This document shows positions 1 to 9,594 of a stretch of DNA of 64,000 bases, piece after piece. Origin of the DNA: Crocosphaera chwakensis CCY0110 (GTDB lineage Bacteria; Cyanobacteriota; Cyanobacteriia; Cyanobacteriales; Microcystaceae); the NCBI RefSeq assembly GCF_000169335.1, contig NZ_AAXW01000014.1:1-64000 (forward strand), read 5' to 3'. Position 1 is the stretch's first letter, and each line of letters opens with the position of its first letter. The position numbers and the translations under genes are program-made. The notes under the pieces were generated by a model. It saw nothing but the letters and a program-made list of their open reading frames with translations, was not told the DNA's origin and ran no database searches.

Positions 1-2
1 AG

Positions 3-98
3 GTCAAAAGATATCAACATGAAAGCTTTAAATATCGATGGTCTACAAGTTTACAAAAAGAGGTTTTGGACAAGTTAGAAAAAATTAATCTTTACTAG
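3..98 (+). CDS. C-terminal end of an unidentified protein (partial at window edge)
   Basis: An open frame enters from the left edge and stops at TAG 96-98, giving about 31 residues with a basic and aromatic stretch (KYRWSTSLQKEVLDKL). It converges on the DUF29 gene and overlaps its 3' end by 14 bases. The family cannot be named from so short a tail; reality as a gene rests only on the open frame. Confidence 0.35.
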   Translation, partial: VKRYQHESFKYRWSTSLQKEVLDKLEKINLY

Positions 99-660
99 GA
101 AACCATTTCTTATTTAATAATTCCTCGAATCTATAAGGACATTTTTTAGGAAAGTTAATTGTAAACCCAGTTTTTTCTTGAACATAATCTAAAGCATCAT
201 TATAAATATTGTCTAACTCTTCTACTAAGTAATTTTGTAAATTAGTGGTTAAGTATTTTCTTAACTGAGTGCGAAAACTTTGTATTTCGGCACGCCAATG
301 ATTATTATTTCTGTCTTTTTCTGCATCCCAGTATTGCAACAATAATAAATGTCTAATAATTTGTTCTAAAAAGCTACTCACTCGGTTTTTGTCTCGTTTA
401 CCCAAGCTTTCTAACTCCTCAATCAAATGTTCTATATCTAAGTCATTTAACCGCTTTTCTTTAAGCAATTTTATTGTTTCTTCTAACCATAAATGTTCAT
501 CACTTTCGTAGAGATTTTTAAGATTAGTTTCATTTAAAGTTGTCATTTCTAAACCTGGACGATGGGCTTTACTAAAGTCAAGATATTCTCGAATATCTTC
601 TTCTCCTTCATCAAAAATTCTATCTAACTTTTGAGAACTGATAATAGGTTGGTTGCTCAT
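85..660 (-). CDS. DUF29 family protein with an antitoxin-like N-terminal extension
   Basis: Residues 39-191 look like the cyanobacterial DUF29 family: MTTLNE start, an aromatic-rich LWLEETIKLLKEKRLNDLD segment, then LIEELESLGKRDKNRVSSFL and LLLLQYW. Its function is not known. Residues 1-38 (KLDRIFDEGEEDIREYLDFS) are not typical of DUF29; they resemble the N-terminal region of CopG/BrnA-type antitoxins that pair with RelE/BrnT-like toxins. A second in-frame ATG at 546 would give the usual DUF29 length. I infer that an antitoxin remnant was joined in frame to DUF29, or that the true start is 546 and the upstream part is debris. DUF29 call is fairly sure, start is not. Confidence 0.7.
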   Translation of the reverse strand: MSNQPIISSQKLDRIFDEGEEDIREYLDFSKAHRPGLEMTTLNETNLKNLYESDEHLWLEETIKLLKEKRLNDLDIEHLIEELESLGKRDKNRVSSFLEQIIRHLLLLQYWDAEKDRNNNHWRAEIQSFRTQLRKYLTTNLQNYLVEELDNIYNDALDYVQEKTGFTINFPKKCPYRFEELLNKKWFPSKD

Positions 661-731
661 AAAAATAATTATACCCCCCCATTAATAAAAACAGAGAGGT
701 ATAACTTTAAACTTGAACTAAGCTAAAACAA

Positions 732-2159
732 TTACAGTTGTTTCACTTCAGACACTAATTTAGCAATTACATCTTGTGCGCTACCAAAGAGCATCATGGT
801 TTTATCATCGTAGAATAACTGGTTATCCACACCAGCAAACCCGGCACTCATACCCCGTTTAATAACAATGGTATGATGAGCTTTGTCGACTTCTAATATG
901 GGCATTCCATAGATAGGACTATTTTTATCCGCCCTTGCAGCCGGGTTAACCACATCATTCGCCCCAATAACTAAAGCAACATCAGTCTGTTCAAATTCAG
1001 GGTTGATGTCATCCATGTCGTGCAACTGCGTATAAGGAACGTTCGCTTCAGCGAGTAAAACGTTCATGTGGCCTGGCATTCTTCCCGCTACAGGGTGAAT
1101 CGCATATTTAACGTCTACGCCCATTTTTTCGAGTTGGTTGGCTAATTCTCTAACAGTATGTTGTGCTTGGGCTACCGCCATACCATAACCTGGAACAATC
1201 ACCACAGAACGAGCATATCCTAACATCATCGCCCCTTCTTCACTGTCAATGGAATGAACCACTTTGTCGGTAGCTTCACCGGAACCACCAGCAACAGTAC
1301 CACCAGCACTACCAAACGCACCAAATAGAACGCTCAGTAAAGAACGGTTCATGGCTTTACACATGATTTCCGTCAAGATAATACCTGAAGCACCCACCAA
1401 CGCACCAGCGACGATGAGCATATTATTCATTAAAATGAAACCGGCTGCACTGGCTGCTAACCCTGAGAAAGAGTTTAACAGGGAGATAACCACCGGCATA
1501 TCACCACCACCGATAGGTAGGACAAATAATACCCCAAATACCAAAGATAATCCCACTAACCCTAAAAATAATGCCGGATTAGCTGGGTTGATGAACAGGT
1601 AAACACTGCCGGCGATAAAGGATAAGAACAGAAGAATATTGAACGGTTGTTGTAGGGGAAACGTCACAGGAGAACCACTCACCAACCCTTGTAACTTAGC
1701 AAAAGCCAGTAAACTACCGGTTAAGGTAACACCACCGATAAACACCCCTAAAATAGCCACTAATGTGGCATCAAAGGGAACCTTATCTCCAGTATCCAAT
1801 AACCGCCAAAATTCTCCAACGGCTACTAAGGCACTGGCTGCACCCCCTAAACCGTTGAAAATACCTACCATTTGGGGCATGGCAGTCATGGCTACTTTTT
1901 GAGCAGCGATCGCCCCGATGATAGATCCAATGATCACCCCGACAAGAATCATCTCGTAGTTGATCACCGATTGATTAATTAAAGTTGCAATAATAGCAAA
2001 AAACATCCCTACCGCAGCAATAATATTGCCTCGGCGAGCGGTAGCGGGTGATCCTAACTGCTTTAACCCAACAATAAAGAGGGCTGCAGCGACTAAGTAG
2101 GTCAGTTCTATTCCAGTAGTTAAACCAGAGAGAACGTCAGTACATAAGGTATCGTTCAT
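732..2159 (-). CDS. pntB: NAD(P) transhydrogenase subunit beta
   Basis: 475 residues, the normal length for PntB. Residues 1-280 are a string of hydrophobic helices (membrane domain II) and residues from about 300 form the NADP(H)-binding domain III, with the motif GYGMAVAQAQ and a later GANDVVNPAAR. The complex couples proton flow across the membrane to hydride transfer between NADH and NADP+. It is the last gene of a three-gene operon, 7 bases after pntA2. The split of the alpha subunit into two genes is usual in cyanobacteria. Confidence 0.96.
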   Translation of the reverse strand: MNDTLCTDVLSGLTTGIELTYLVAAALFIVGLKQLGSPATARRGNIIAAVGMFFAIIATLINQSVINYEMILVGVIIGSIIGAIAAQKVAMTAMPQMVGIFNGLGGAASALVAVGEFWRLLDTGDKVPFDATLVAILGVFIGGVTLTGSLLAFAKLQGLVSGSPVTFPLQQPFNILLFLSFIAGSVYLFINPANPALFLGLVGLSLVFGVLFVLPIGGGDMPVVISLLNSFSGLAASAAGFILMNNMLIVAGALVGASGIILTEIMCKAMNRSLLSVLFGAFGSAGGTVAGGSGEATDKVVHSIDSEEGAMMLGYARSVVIVPGYGMAVAQAQHTVRELANQLEKMGVDVKYAIHPVAGRMPGHMNVLLAEANVPYTQLHDMDDINPEFEQTDVALVIGANDVVNPAARADKNSPIYGMPILEVDKAHHTIVIKRGMSAGFAGVDNQLFYDDKTMMLFGSAQDVIAKLVSEVKQL

Positions 2160-2166
2160 CTTTAGA

Positions 2167-2454
2167 CTATGCTCCCTTCTTCTTGAACATTTGCAACATT
2201 CGGTCAGTCACTAAAAAGCCACCAACCACGTTAACCGTTGCTAAGACAACGGCCACTAATCCTAAAATGACGGTAATATTCCATTCTTTAGGGCCAGCAA
2301 TGAGTAACGCGCCAACCACAGCAATACCTGAAATGGCATTCGCCCCAGACATTAGAGGAGTGTGTAGGGTGGGAGGCACTTTGTTGATCACCTCAAACCC
2401 CACAAAGGAGGCTAAGACGAATACCACTAAACCGATTAATAATCCAGTTGTCAT
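2167..2454 (-). CDS. pntA2: NAD(P) transhydrogenase subunit alpha, membrane part (alpha-2)
   Basis: A 95-residue, almost wholly hydrophobic protein with three predicted membrane helices (about 1-20, 38-58, 63-85), matching the C-terminal membrane part of E. coli PntA. It carries LMSGANAISGIAVVGAL, a conserved stretch of this subunit. It sits 14 bases after pntA1 and 7 before pntB, so all three are probably translated from one mRNA. Confidence 0.93.
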   Translation of the reverse strand: MTTGLLIGLVVFVLASFVGFEVINKVPPTLHTPLMSGANAISGIAVVGALLIAGPKEWNITVILGLVAVVLATVNVVGGFLVTDRMLQMFKKKGA

Positions 2455-2468
2455 AAATTACTCCATTT

Positions 2469-3626
2469 CTATGCTTGAACTAAAGTGGCGAGGGCATTTT
2501 TAACCCGTTCGTTGCGGACTTCTCCTTCGTAGGTGACACAGGTTCCGTCTACAATGTCGTCTTCAAAGTTGAAGTCAATAGCACCGTCTTTAACCACGTA
2601 TTTCACTAAGGTTAAAAGGTTTTTTGCATACACTTTACTCGAATCTACGGGTAAAGTAGCAGGCAAGTTTAAGGGTCCAATAATGGTGACACCGTTGTAG
2701 TAAACGTCTTTCCCTGCTTCGGTACAAGCACAGTTACCGCCCTGGCCAGCAGCTAAGTCAACGATCACAGCACCAGCGTTCATTTGACCGACCATTTCTT
2801 CGGTAACAATCAAAGGAGCGCGTTTGCCTTGGACTTGGGCAGTGGTGATCACGACATCGGATTTTTTAATGTGTTCGGTTAGCACTTGACGAATCTTTTC
2901 TTGTGTGCTTTGTCCGACTTCTTTGGCGTAACCTCCGGTGGTGGCGGTGTCTTCTTCGATGGGAATTTCAATAAATTTCGCTCCCACACTCTGCACTTCT
3001 TCTTTAACCGCAGGGCGTACATCAAAGGCTTCTACCACTGCCCCTAACCGTCTAGCAGTTGCGATCGCTTGTAACCCGGCTACACCGGCACCAATGACTA
3101 ACACTTTGGCTGGAGGTATGGTTCCGGCTGCGGTTGTCATCATGGGGAACAGACGAGGTAACGAGGCCGAGGCGATCAAGGCTGCTTTGTACCCGGCAAT
3201 ATTGGCTTGAGATGACAGTGCATCCATACTTTGGGCGCGACTGGTACGGGGGATCATCTCCATGCTAAAGGCGTTAATTTTCCGTTGGGCTAAGGCTTGA
3301 ACTTGTTCGGGGTTTGCCAAGGGGTTAAGAAAACTAATTAAGGTTGAACCGGGTTTTAACCAGTTCATTTCCTCTTCTCCTTCTTGTTCTCCTGGGGGAG
3401 CAACTTTGAGTAGAATATCAGCAGACTCCCACAGTTCTTTAGCTGAGTTGATAATAGTAGCCCCTGCTGCTTCGTATTCACTATCAGTGAAATGAGCGCC
3501 TTGGCCGGCCCCGGACTGCACTAACACTTCAAACCCTAGCTTTATAAAGCGGGCGACAATATCAGGAACGAGGGCAACACGCAATTCTCCTAAGTCACTT
3601 TCTTTTGGAACTGCGATTTTTAACAT
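2469..3626 (-). CDS. pntA: NAD(P) transhydrogenase subunit alpha, NAD-binding part (alpha-1)
   Basis: 385 residues with the alanine dehydrogenase/PntA fold: N-terminal IAVPKES, the RAQSMDALSSQANIAGYKA segment around 135, and the Rossmann motif VLVIGAGVAGLQAIATA near 175. It binds NAD(H) at the cytosolic face of the transhydrogenase. First gene of the operon pntA1-pntA2-pntB. The alpha-1 protein stops before the membrane helices, which are encoded by the next gene. Confidence 0.95.
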   Translation of the reverse strand: MLKIAVPKESDLGELRVALVPDIVARFIKLGFEVLVQSGAGQGAHFTDSEYEAAGATIINSAKELWESADILLKVAPPGEQEGEEEMNWLKPGSTLISFLNPLANPEQVQALAQRKINAFSMEMIPRTSRAQSMDALSSQANIAGYKAALIASASLPRLFPMMTTAAGTIPPAKVLVIGAGVAGLQAIATARRLGAVVEAFDVRPAVKEEVQSVGAKFIEIPIEEDTATTGGYAKEVGQSTQEKIRQVLTEHIKKSDVVITTAQVQGKRAPLIVTEEMVGQMNAGAVIVDLAAGQGGNCACTEAGKDVYYNGVTIIGPLNLPATLPVDSSKVYAKNLLTLVKYVVKDGAIDFNFEDDIVDGTCVTYEGEVRNERVKNALATLVQA

Positions 3627-3976
3627 ATTGAACCTTCCTTGCTTTCGTTTATGGGTTAAAAGTTTGTTGTTAATATTTTCGGGGTTATTAACGGATTCAG
3701 AGAAAACCTTAAACTCTTCTTTGTTTTTGCTTCATCATTTGATTAACAATGATTAAGTACAAGGACTTAACTAAATGAAGCGTTGAGTTTGGCTTAGTCA
3801 TCGGTCTAGTTAAGCAGTTGTTTACAAGCTTATAACCCTTTATTCAGAGCGTTATTAATCCTATACTTTTCAAGATGGACTAATTCCACTTTTTATTCAG
3901 TGTAATGTAGGTTTTTGGTTCTGTTTAAAAACTTAATTAATTTTTAACTGTATATTCTGTTACTAATTATTAGTTA
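3627..3976. other. Intergenic region upstream of the pnt operon
   Basis: 350 bases, A+T rich, between the start of pntA1 and the end of the glycosidase gene, both on the minus strand. The pnt promoter must lie here but I see no clear -35/-10 pair, no hairpin with a T-run, and no ORF worth reporting. Confidence 0.5.
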
Positions 3977-5260
3977 TCACTTAAAACTACTTTTAACACG
4001 AGAAGCGGTTTCTTCTGGTTTCCCTGAAAGGGGAAATACTAAGATGCTATCAATATTTTTATTATTAGCAAGTTCTTTTAAACGGTGTAATTGTTGATCA
4101 GTGATGGCAATACCATCATATTTTGCACCATAGTTTAATTCTTCTTTAAAATTATCTTCGTTATAAGCTTGAATAAATGCTCGATCTACTGCCCAATTTT
4201 CCCAGTCAGCAGCAAAGTATCTTTTTGACCAATAGGGATTATGATGACTAATATCAAAACTAACTGAATTATTGGCTTTTTTGACTTCTGAAATCATCTT
4301 TTGAGTGAATTGAGTTAACTTAGCTGTTCGATCAACTTTTCCAGGTAATTCTGCATGATAGCCTAAATAATCATCCCATTGTATGGCATCAATTTTAGGA
4401 TATTTTTTGACAAATTCTACGACAATATTAGTGAAAAAATTAGCAATTTCTGGTACTTCTACATCTAATACATAGTGTTCAATATTACTATAGGTTCTAT
4501 CTACTCCAGGAACTAACCATTTGTTTTCAATTGCTTTATCAAAAATGGGACTATTTTTATCAATTTTTATTCCTTTTTCAAAGTAAGCGTGAACTTCCAT
4601 GCCCTGTTTATGTGCTTCATCCATTAACCAAGTCAACCATTGAGGATTAAATTCATTGGGACAACTATTATAACCTAATGTTTCCTGCATGACTTCACTA
4701 TTATACATGGTGCAACCATTCCCCCAAACGCCATGAATAATAGTATTAAATCCTTGATTTTTATAATATCTAACTCGTTCTCGAATGGTTAATTCATTAG
4801 CATTATTTGTGACTTGATAACGGCTTAAATAAATGCCTCTAATTTTCTTTTTCTCCCAAGGTGTTATAACTTTTTCAGGAGCATTAGTTATCTGGGGTTT
4901 CACTGTTTCAGTAGCCTTGTCATTATTTGTATTAGTTTCAAGTTCTGTTTTATTAGAATCATTAATTGGTTTTGGTGATGAGTTTGATGATGGTAATTCA
5001 GTTGTGATAGGTTGATTAGGAGATGTTTGACTCGATGTTATATTATTTTCTTCGGGAGTTTTAATAGCAATTGGTAAATTTGGATATTTTTCTAATAGTT
5101 GAATAATTTTGGGATTGTTAGCAATTATATCTGGTAAGGGATAGTTATTTTTAATAAAGAACCACCAATAACCTCCCCCAAAAATTATTGAAGCAATAAA
5201 AAGTTCGACTAAACAACCAAAATCGAAAAACCGATATTTTTTATTATTCTTATTTGACAT
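3977..5260 (-). CDS. Membrane-anchored family 10-like glycoside hydrolase (GHL10/YngK type)
   Basis: The catalytic-like part begins near residue 140 with KKIRGIYLSRYQVTN and continues with a TIM-barrel-like region: YYKNQGFNTIIHGVWG, WLMDEAHKQGMEVHAYFE, and KYPKIDAIQWDDYLGY, all characteristic of DUF187/GHL10 putative glycosidases. One membrane helix (about residues 15-38) and a Pro/Ser/Thr/Asn-rich linker (about 60-135) place the domain outside the cytoplasmic membrane. Substrate is unknown; cell-wall or exopolysaccharide glycan is an inference. I prefer the ATG at 5260 over an upstream in-frame start at 5284, because the protein then begins MSNKNNKK just before the anchor. Confidence 0.75.
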   Translation of the reverse strand: MSNKNNKKYRFFDFGCLVELFIASIIFGGGYWWFFIKNNYPLPDIIANNPKIIQLLEKYPNLPIAIKTPEENNITSSQTSPNQPITTELPSSNSSPKPINDSNKTELETNTNNDKATETVKPQITNAPEKVITPWEKKKIRGIYLSRYQVTNNANELTIRERVRYYKNQGFNTIIHGVWGNGCTMYNSEVMQETLGYNSCPNEFNPQWLTWLMDEAHKQGMEVHAYFEKGIKIDKNSPIFDKAIENKWLVPGVDRTYSNIEHYVLDVEVPEIANFFTNIVVEFVKKYPKIDAIQWDDYLGYHAELPGKVDRTAKLTQFTQKMISEVKKANNSVSFDISHHNPYWSKRYFAADWENWAVDRAFIQAYNEDNFKEELNYGAKYDGIAITDQQLHRLKELANNKNIDSILVFPLSGKPEETASRVKSSFK

Positions 5261-5284
5261 AATCAAAAGTAATAAAGTTACCAA

Positions 5285-5608
5285 AGAGACTGTGGATACA
5301 CTACCTTTTAAAACGTTAGAGTGGGCAAATTAGAGACTTTTAAAAACTACCTATAAAATAGAATAGTTCGCCGATCTAACAAAACTGTCTTCTTCTGAAT
5401 ATAGTATTGCTACTTAACCACTATTTTAGTTCATTTTTTTATATTCTAAAAACTTACATCAATAAAAATTGATGAATAATGAGCAATATAATTCTGAGTA
5501 TTATAAGCATTAAACCAGTTCTAAAAAAGAACCCATTTAGAGATATACTCTTATTAAAAAACTATGTTATACTTATCAAGACTTTTAATTCATTTCGAGA
5601 GTTAATCT
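5285..5608. other. Divergent intergenic region between glycosidase and Mop genes
   Basis: About 320 A+T-rich bases between two divergently transcribed genes, so it should hold two promoters. I see no dyad operator or ORF I can support. Confidence 0.45.
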
Positions 5609-5818
5609 ATGAAAAGTAGTGCGCGTAATACCATTAAAGGAACTGTCAAAAAAGTTGAAATAGGCAGTGTCAATGCCGTTGTAACTTTAGAAGTTGCTCC
5701 TGGGGTAGAAATTAGTGGCATGATTACTAAAGAGTCTGCTGAATCCTTAGCATTAAGTGAAGGAAAAGAGGCTTACGCTATTATCAAAGCCAGTGATGTT
5801 ATGTTAGGGGTTGAATAG
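5609..5818 (+). CDS. Molybdopterin-binding (Mop/TOBE) protein, molbindin-like
   Basis: 69 residues that form one complete Mop domain: SARNTIKGTVKKVEIGSVNA, VTLEVAPGVEISGMIT and the closing AIIKASDVMLGVE. Single-domain Mop proteins assemble into oligomers that bind molybdate or tungstate and are thought to store or buffer the oxyanion in the cytoplasm. modA lies 2.7 kb away on the same strand, with a proton-pump gene between them on the other strand, so a loose molybdate theme is likely. Confidence 0.88.
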   Translation: MKSSARNTIKGTVKKVEIGSVNAVVTLEVAPGVEISGMITKESAESLALSEGKEAYAIIKASDVMLGVE

Positions 5819-5909
5819 CATAATGGATAAAAATTCTATTTTGATGATAGAAACAAGTCAATAATTTAACCTTCTCATAACCTTAGAGTTGCGCTTACTT
5901 CTCCACCAT

Positions 5910-8384
5910 TTAATTATTACTAAACTGCCTCCAAATACGAAGATAACGTTGTCCTAACATGACCACTTTTTTCTTATTTAAGAGACGATATAACCACAGT
6001 TTGAACCAATCAAAAATTAAAAACCAAACAAAAGCATAACCCCAACTAGCAAACGTCCACCAAAAGCCAACGGGAGTCATTAAAATGCCAAACCACCCTA
6101 AAATAGTAGAAATAGCCACTGATAACCCTGTTGCGATTAACATGGTTCTTGCCGGGGAGACTGACCAAAACGGACCTTGAACCCGTGTTACATAAATAGT
6201 CATCATTCCCCCAACAGCCAAATGTAAATAAATTAGGGTTTGTACCATTTCATGGGACAACTTGAGATAAATTTCGGTGTAGTAATAGAGTAGAAACGTT
6301 TCTACGACCCCTACTAAACCCAAGAAAGTTGCAAAGGTAAGAATAAACGTTAAATTCCAACGTTGGGGTTGTTCAGGAATTTTCGTATTGTCATAAGCAA
6401 TCGTTACCATTGAACCATCATTAATTAAAGCCAGAAGAACCAACATCACCACTGTCACTGGATAAGACCCATAAACTAAAATAGCGATGGTGACAAAAAA
6501 CAGAATACGAACCGTTTCTACCACCCGATAAACGCAATAACTGTTCATTCGCAGGAAAATTTGACGACTCAGTTTAATCGCATCAATAATGACCGATAAA
6601 CCAGGGGTTAATAAAACAATATCCGCAGCTGCCCTCGCTGCATCCGTCGCCCCTGAAACCGCAATCCCTGCGCTAGACTGTTTTAAGGCCGGGGCATCGT
6701 TTACCCCATCCCCCGTCATGGCTACAATATACCCCTGTTGCTGTAAGCTTTCGACAATGTGAAACTTATCTTCGGGAAATACTTGACCAAACCCATCTGC
6801 ATATTTAATTTCTCTGGCTAACTGACTCATTTGAGAAGCCGGCGTTTCTCGAAAAATCTTCGCATCGATGACATTTTGCCCTAACCCTAATTGATGGCAG
6901 GTTTCTTTGGCGATCGCGACTTGATCTCCCGTGATCATTTTCAAAGGAACCCCCAGTTTTCGGGCATTTTCGATGGTAATCTGAGAATCAGGACGAGGGG
7001 GATCAAATAATGAGAGAATTCCTAAAAATTGCCATTCTCCTTGTTCATTGGTTCGAGAAACCCCCAAGGCGCGATAACCCCGTCGGGCTAAGGACTCAAT
7101 TTGGGCATTGACTTGAGAGGCGATCGCTGCTTTATTAGGGCAAAGGTCTAAAATGACTTGAGGCGCGCCTTTACTGGTTTTAAAGGTTTTGCCGTCGTGA
7201 CTAATAATTTCGGCTTCTGTGCGTTTACGAACCGGATCAAACGGGATAAAGTGAGTAATTTGATAATTTTGCACTTGATCGGGATGTTTCAAGCTATTAA
7301 TAATAGTCATATCGATGGGGTCATGATCTTCACGCCGAGACGCAAGGGCTGCGGATAACAGCATTTCTTCAGAATCAATGTTCCCCAAAGTCCAGGGATC
7401 GCCTAAGGAAAGTTGGTTGAGGGTTAGGGTTCCAGTTTTATCGGAACACAACATATTGACCCCGGCTAGTTCATCAATGGCTGCTAAACGAGTAACGAGG
7501 GCGTTTTTTTTGGCTAATAGTTGCGCCCCAATGGCCATAGTTACGGCTAATACAGTTGGAGTGGCCAGGGGAATAGAAGCAACGGTTAAAACAAGACAGT
7601 ATTTAAGAACTTGGATAAAGTGATCCCCATCGTGAACCCTGACTAAAAGGATAATAGCGACGAGGATGATATTGATAATAATTAAATAGTCTGAGAGTTT
7701 GAGAACCGCTTCCTGTAAGTGGTCTGTTGACTCTGCTTCGCTCACTAATTTGGCAGTTTTACCGAAAAAGGTGTTAACCCCTGTATGGGTAACGACAGCT
7801 TCCGCTTGACCTTTTTTAAGAATGGAACCTGAATATACCAGATCCCCAGTTTTACGGGTAACGGGCAAAGATTCCCCTGTTAAGGCTGCTTGATCGATGG
7901 TTAAGGAGTCACATTCAAATAATTTTAGATCGGCGGGTAGCACATCCCCAATTTTGATGCGGATAACATCTCCAGGGACTAACTCTCGCGCAGGAACCGT
8001 TTTCCACTCTTCATCCCGCTTGGCGATCGCTTGTTGGGCTAACTGGGCTTTGAGGGCAGCCACTGCATCGCCGGCAGATTTTTCTTCGGTAAAACCGATG
8101 GCTGCATTACCGATTAAAAGAAAGCAAATAATCCCAAAATCTACCCAATCACCTACTAAAGCGCAAAGAATAATAGCTGCTTCAATCATCCAAGGCATCG
8201 GTCCCCAAAAATAGGATAGCAGCATCATTAATGGGTTAACTTTTTTGTCTTCTAATTCATTGTAACCGTACTGATTAAGACGGTTTTTGGCTTCTTGTTG
8301 ACTTAACCCATTGACTGAGGTTCCTAACTGTTTAATCACCTCTGATAAGGATGAATTGTCAGATTTTACAGTGCCACTGTTCAT
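5910..8384 (-). CDS. Plasma-membrane proton-efflux type P-type ATPase (P3A)
   Basis: 824 residues with all P-type ATPase landmarks: TGES at about 169, the phosphorylation motif SDKTGTLT with Asp315, KGAPQ for nucleotide binding, and MTGDGVNDAPALK. N-terminal GLSQQEAKNRLNQYGYNELEDKK and the short M4 PLATPTVL fit the P3A (plant/fungal/archaeal H+-ATPase) class rather than heavy-metal CPx or Ca2+ pumps. It should export protons using ATP and so regulate cytoplasmic pH or energise transport. It stands alone between Mop and modA. Ion specificity is inferred from family resemblance. Confidence 0.88.
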   Translation of the reverse strand: MNSGTVKSDNSSLSEVIKQLGTSVNGLSQQEAKNRLNQYGYNELEDKKVNPLMMLLSYFWGPMPWMIEAAIILCALVGDWVDFGIICFLLIGNAAIGFTEEKSAGDAVAALKAQLAQQAIAKRDEEWKTVPARELVPGDVIRIKIGDVLPADLKLFECDSLTIDQAALTGESLPVTRKTGDLVYSGSILKKGQAEAVVTHTGVNTFFGKTAKLVSEAESTDHLQEAVLKLSDYLIIINIILVAIILLVRVHDGDHFIQVLKYCLVLTVASIPLATPTVLAVTMAIGAQLLAKKNALVTRLAAIDELAGVNMLCSDKTGTLTLNQLSLGDPWTLGNIDSEEMLLSAALASRREDHDPIDMTIINSLKHPDQVQNYQITHFIPFDPVRKRTEAEIISHDGKTFKTSKGAPQVILDLCPNKAAIASQVNAQIESLARRGYRALGVSRTNEQGEWQFLGILSLFDPPRPDSQITIENARKLGVPLKMITGDQVAIAKETCHQLGLGQNVIDAKIFRETPASQMSQLAREIKYADGFGQVFPEDKFHIVESLQQQGYIVAMTGDGVNDAPALKQSSAGIAVSGATDAARAAADIVLLTPGLSVIIDAIKLSRQIFLRMNSYCVYRVVETVRILFFVTIAILVYGSYPVTVVMLVLLALINDGSMVTIAYDNTKIPEQPQRWNLTFILTFATFLGLVGVVETFLLYYYTEIYLKLSHEMVQTLIYLHLAVGGMMTIYVTRVQGPFWSVSPARTMLIATGLSVAISTILGWFGILMTPVGFWWTFASWGYAFVWFLIFDWFKLWLYRLLNKKKVVMLGQRYLRIWRQFSNN

Positions 8385-8486
8385 TGTTTTAATGACAAAT
8401 AAATTAAAAAATTGTTAATTTTAGAGACTGAAGTTCGTAATTGTTTTTAGCATACCTCTAGTTAAACCAGGTGGTAATCAATATTT

Positions 8487-9269
8487 ATGAAGAGAAAACA
8501 ATTTCTTGCCTTAACATTAGCAACTTTTGTAACAGCTTGTACTGGTACCAATTCTAGTCAACAAGATACCCCTAAAGTTACGTTAACCGTATCAGTTGCT
8601 GCGAGTGTCCAAGATGCGATGAAAGCAGTACAACCTATTTATCAACAAGAAAATCCTGATGTAGAAATTGTTTATAATTTTGGTTCGTCGGGTTCTTTAC
8701 AACAGCAAATTGAACAAGGTGCGCCGACAGATATCTTTATTTCTGCTGCACCCAAACAGATGAATGCACTACAAGAAAAAGAGTTGTTGCTGACAGAAAC
8801 TCGTAAAAATTTACTAGAAAATAACGTTGTTTTAATTACACCAAAAGATAGTACAGAATCAGTTACTTTTGAAACTTTACCTAATGCTAAATTAGATAAA
8901 ATTGCTTTAGGTGATCCTGAAAGTGTACCGGCTGGACAATACGGAAAAGAAGTGTTGACTTCGTTAAAATCCTATGACAAGTTAACACCAAAATTAGTCT
9001 ATGGAAAAGATGTGCGTCAAGTTCTTTTTTATGTAGAAACAGGAAACGTTGATGCTGGTATTGTGTATGGTACTGATGCAAAAATTTCTGATAAAGTAAC
9101 AATAACCGCTACTGCGCCTGAAGGTTCGCATTCTCCTATTGTTTACCCGATTGCTGTAGTGAAAGAAAGCAAAAATTCTGAAGAAGCGAAGAAATTTGTT
9201 AACTTTTTATTAGAAGAGAAAGCACAAACAGTTTTTGAAGATTACGGGTTTACAAAACCTAAGAATTGA
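8487..9269 (+). CDS. modA: Molybdate ABC transporter substrate-binding protein (lipoprotein)
   Basis: 260 residues with a lipoprotein-like signal ending VTACTG, so the mature protein is probably anchored in the periplasm by Cys18. The ModA pattern is visible: LTVSVAASVQDAMKAV, NFGSSGSLQQQIEQGAPTDIF, a VPAGQYGKEVL segment, and GNVDAGIVYGTDA. It captures molybdate (or tungstate) for the ModBC permease. No permease or ATPase gene follows here; the next gene is on the other strand. Confidence 0.92.
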   Translation: MKRKQFLALTLATFVTACTGTNSSQQDTPKVTLTVSVAASVQDAMKAVQPIYQQENPDVEIVYNFGSSGSLQQQIEQGAPTDIFISAAPKQMNALQEKELLLTETRKNLLENNVVLITPKDSTESVTFETLPNAKLDKIALGDPESVPAGQYGKEVLTSLKSYDKLTPKLVYGKDVRQVLFYVETGNVDAGIVYGTDAKISDKVTITATAPEGSHSPIVYPIAVVKESKNSEEAKKFVNFLLEEKAQTVFEDYGFTKPKN

Positions 9270-9278
9270 TGTATTTTA

Positions 9279-9324
9279 TGGGGGGTTGAGTTTTTATAGT
9301 CAAGCCTGCGTATTACTCCCCCAT
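9279..9324. terminator. Possible bidirectional terminator between convergent genes
   Basis: Imperfect inverted repeat (ATGGGGGG at 9279 and CTCCCCCAT ending 9324) with a long loop of about 27 bases, between the ends of modA and the small membrane protein. The long loop makes it a weak call. Confidence 0.35.
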
Positions 9325-9363
9325 CATGATCTTAAAGTTAAAAGTTTTAGGCTAAAGATGATA

Positions 9364-9594
9364 TTAAATTACAAAAAGTTCAATAACACCCGCTAAAAAC
9401 ATTGTAAAAATACCTACTTTCAATAAACCAGTCATGTCGTTATTATTAGTAGTAGTCACTTGATTGTCACTACCTTGTAAATGTCCATAGACATTAACTG
9501 CTCCCATCATAAAGAATAATAGAGCTAATAAACTCATTCCTTCATCTTGTTTATTTCTTGACACAGTATTTTTAGTGTAGTTGTACTTAGTCAT
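9364..9594 (-). CDS. Small two-helix membrane protein of unknown function
   Basis: 76 residues. Two hydrophobic segments (about 20-37 and 55-75) are joined by a polar Asn/Thr-rich loop (VTTTNNNDM); the N-terminus is charged. I do not recognise the family. It ends facing modA and has its own A+T-rich upstream region. Confidence 0.6.
   Translation of the reverse strand: MTKYNYTKNTVSRNKQDEGMSLLALLFFMMGAVNVYGHLQGSDNQVTTTNNNDMTGLLKVGIFTMFLAGVIELFVI

Noticed and set aside
1264..1902. Plus-strand open frames over pntB
   Set aside because: Low-complexity Pro/Asn/Thr translations typical of antisense reading of a membrane protein gene.
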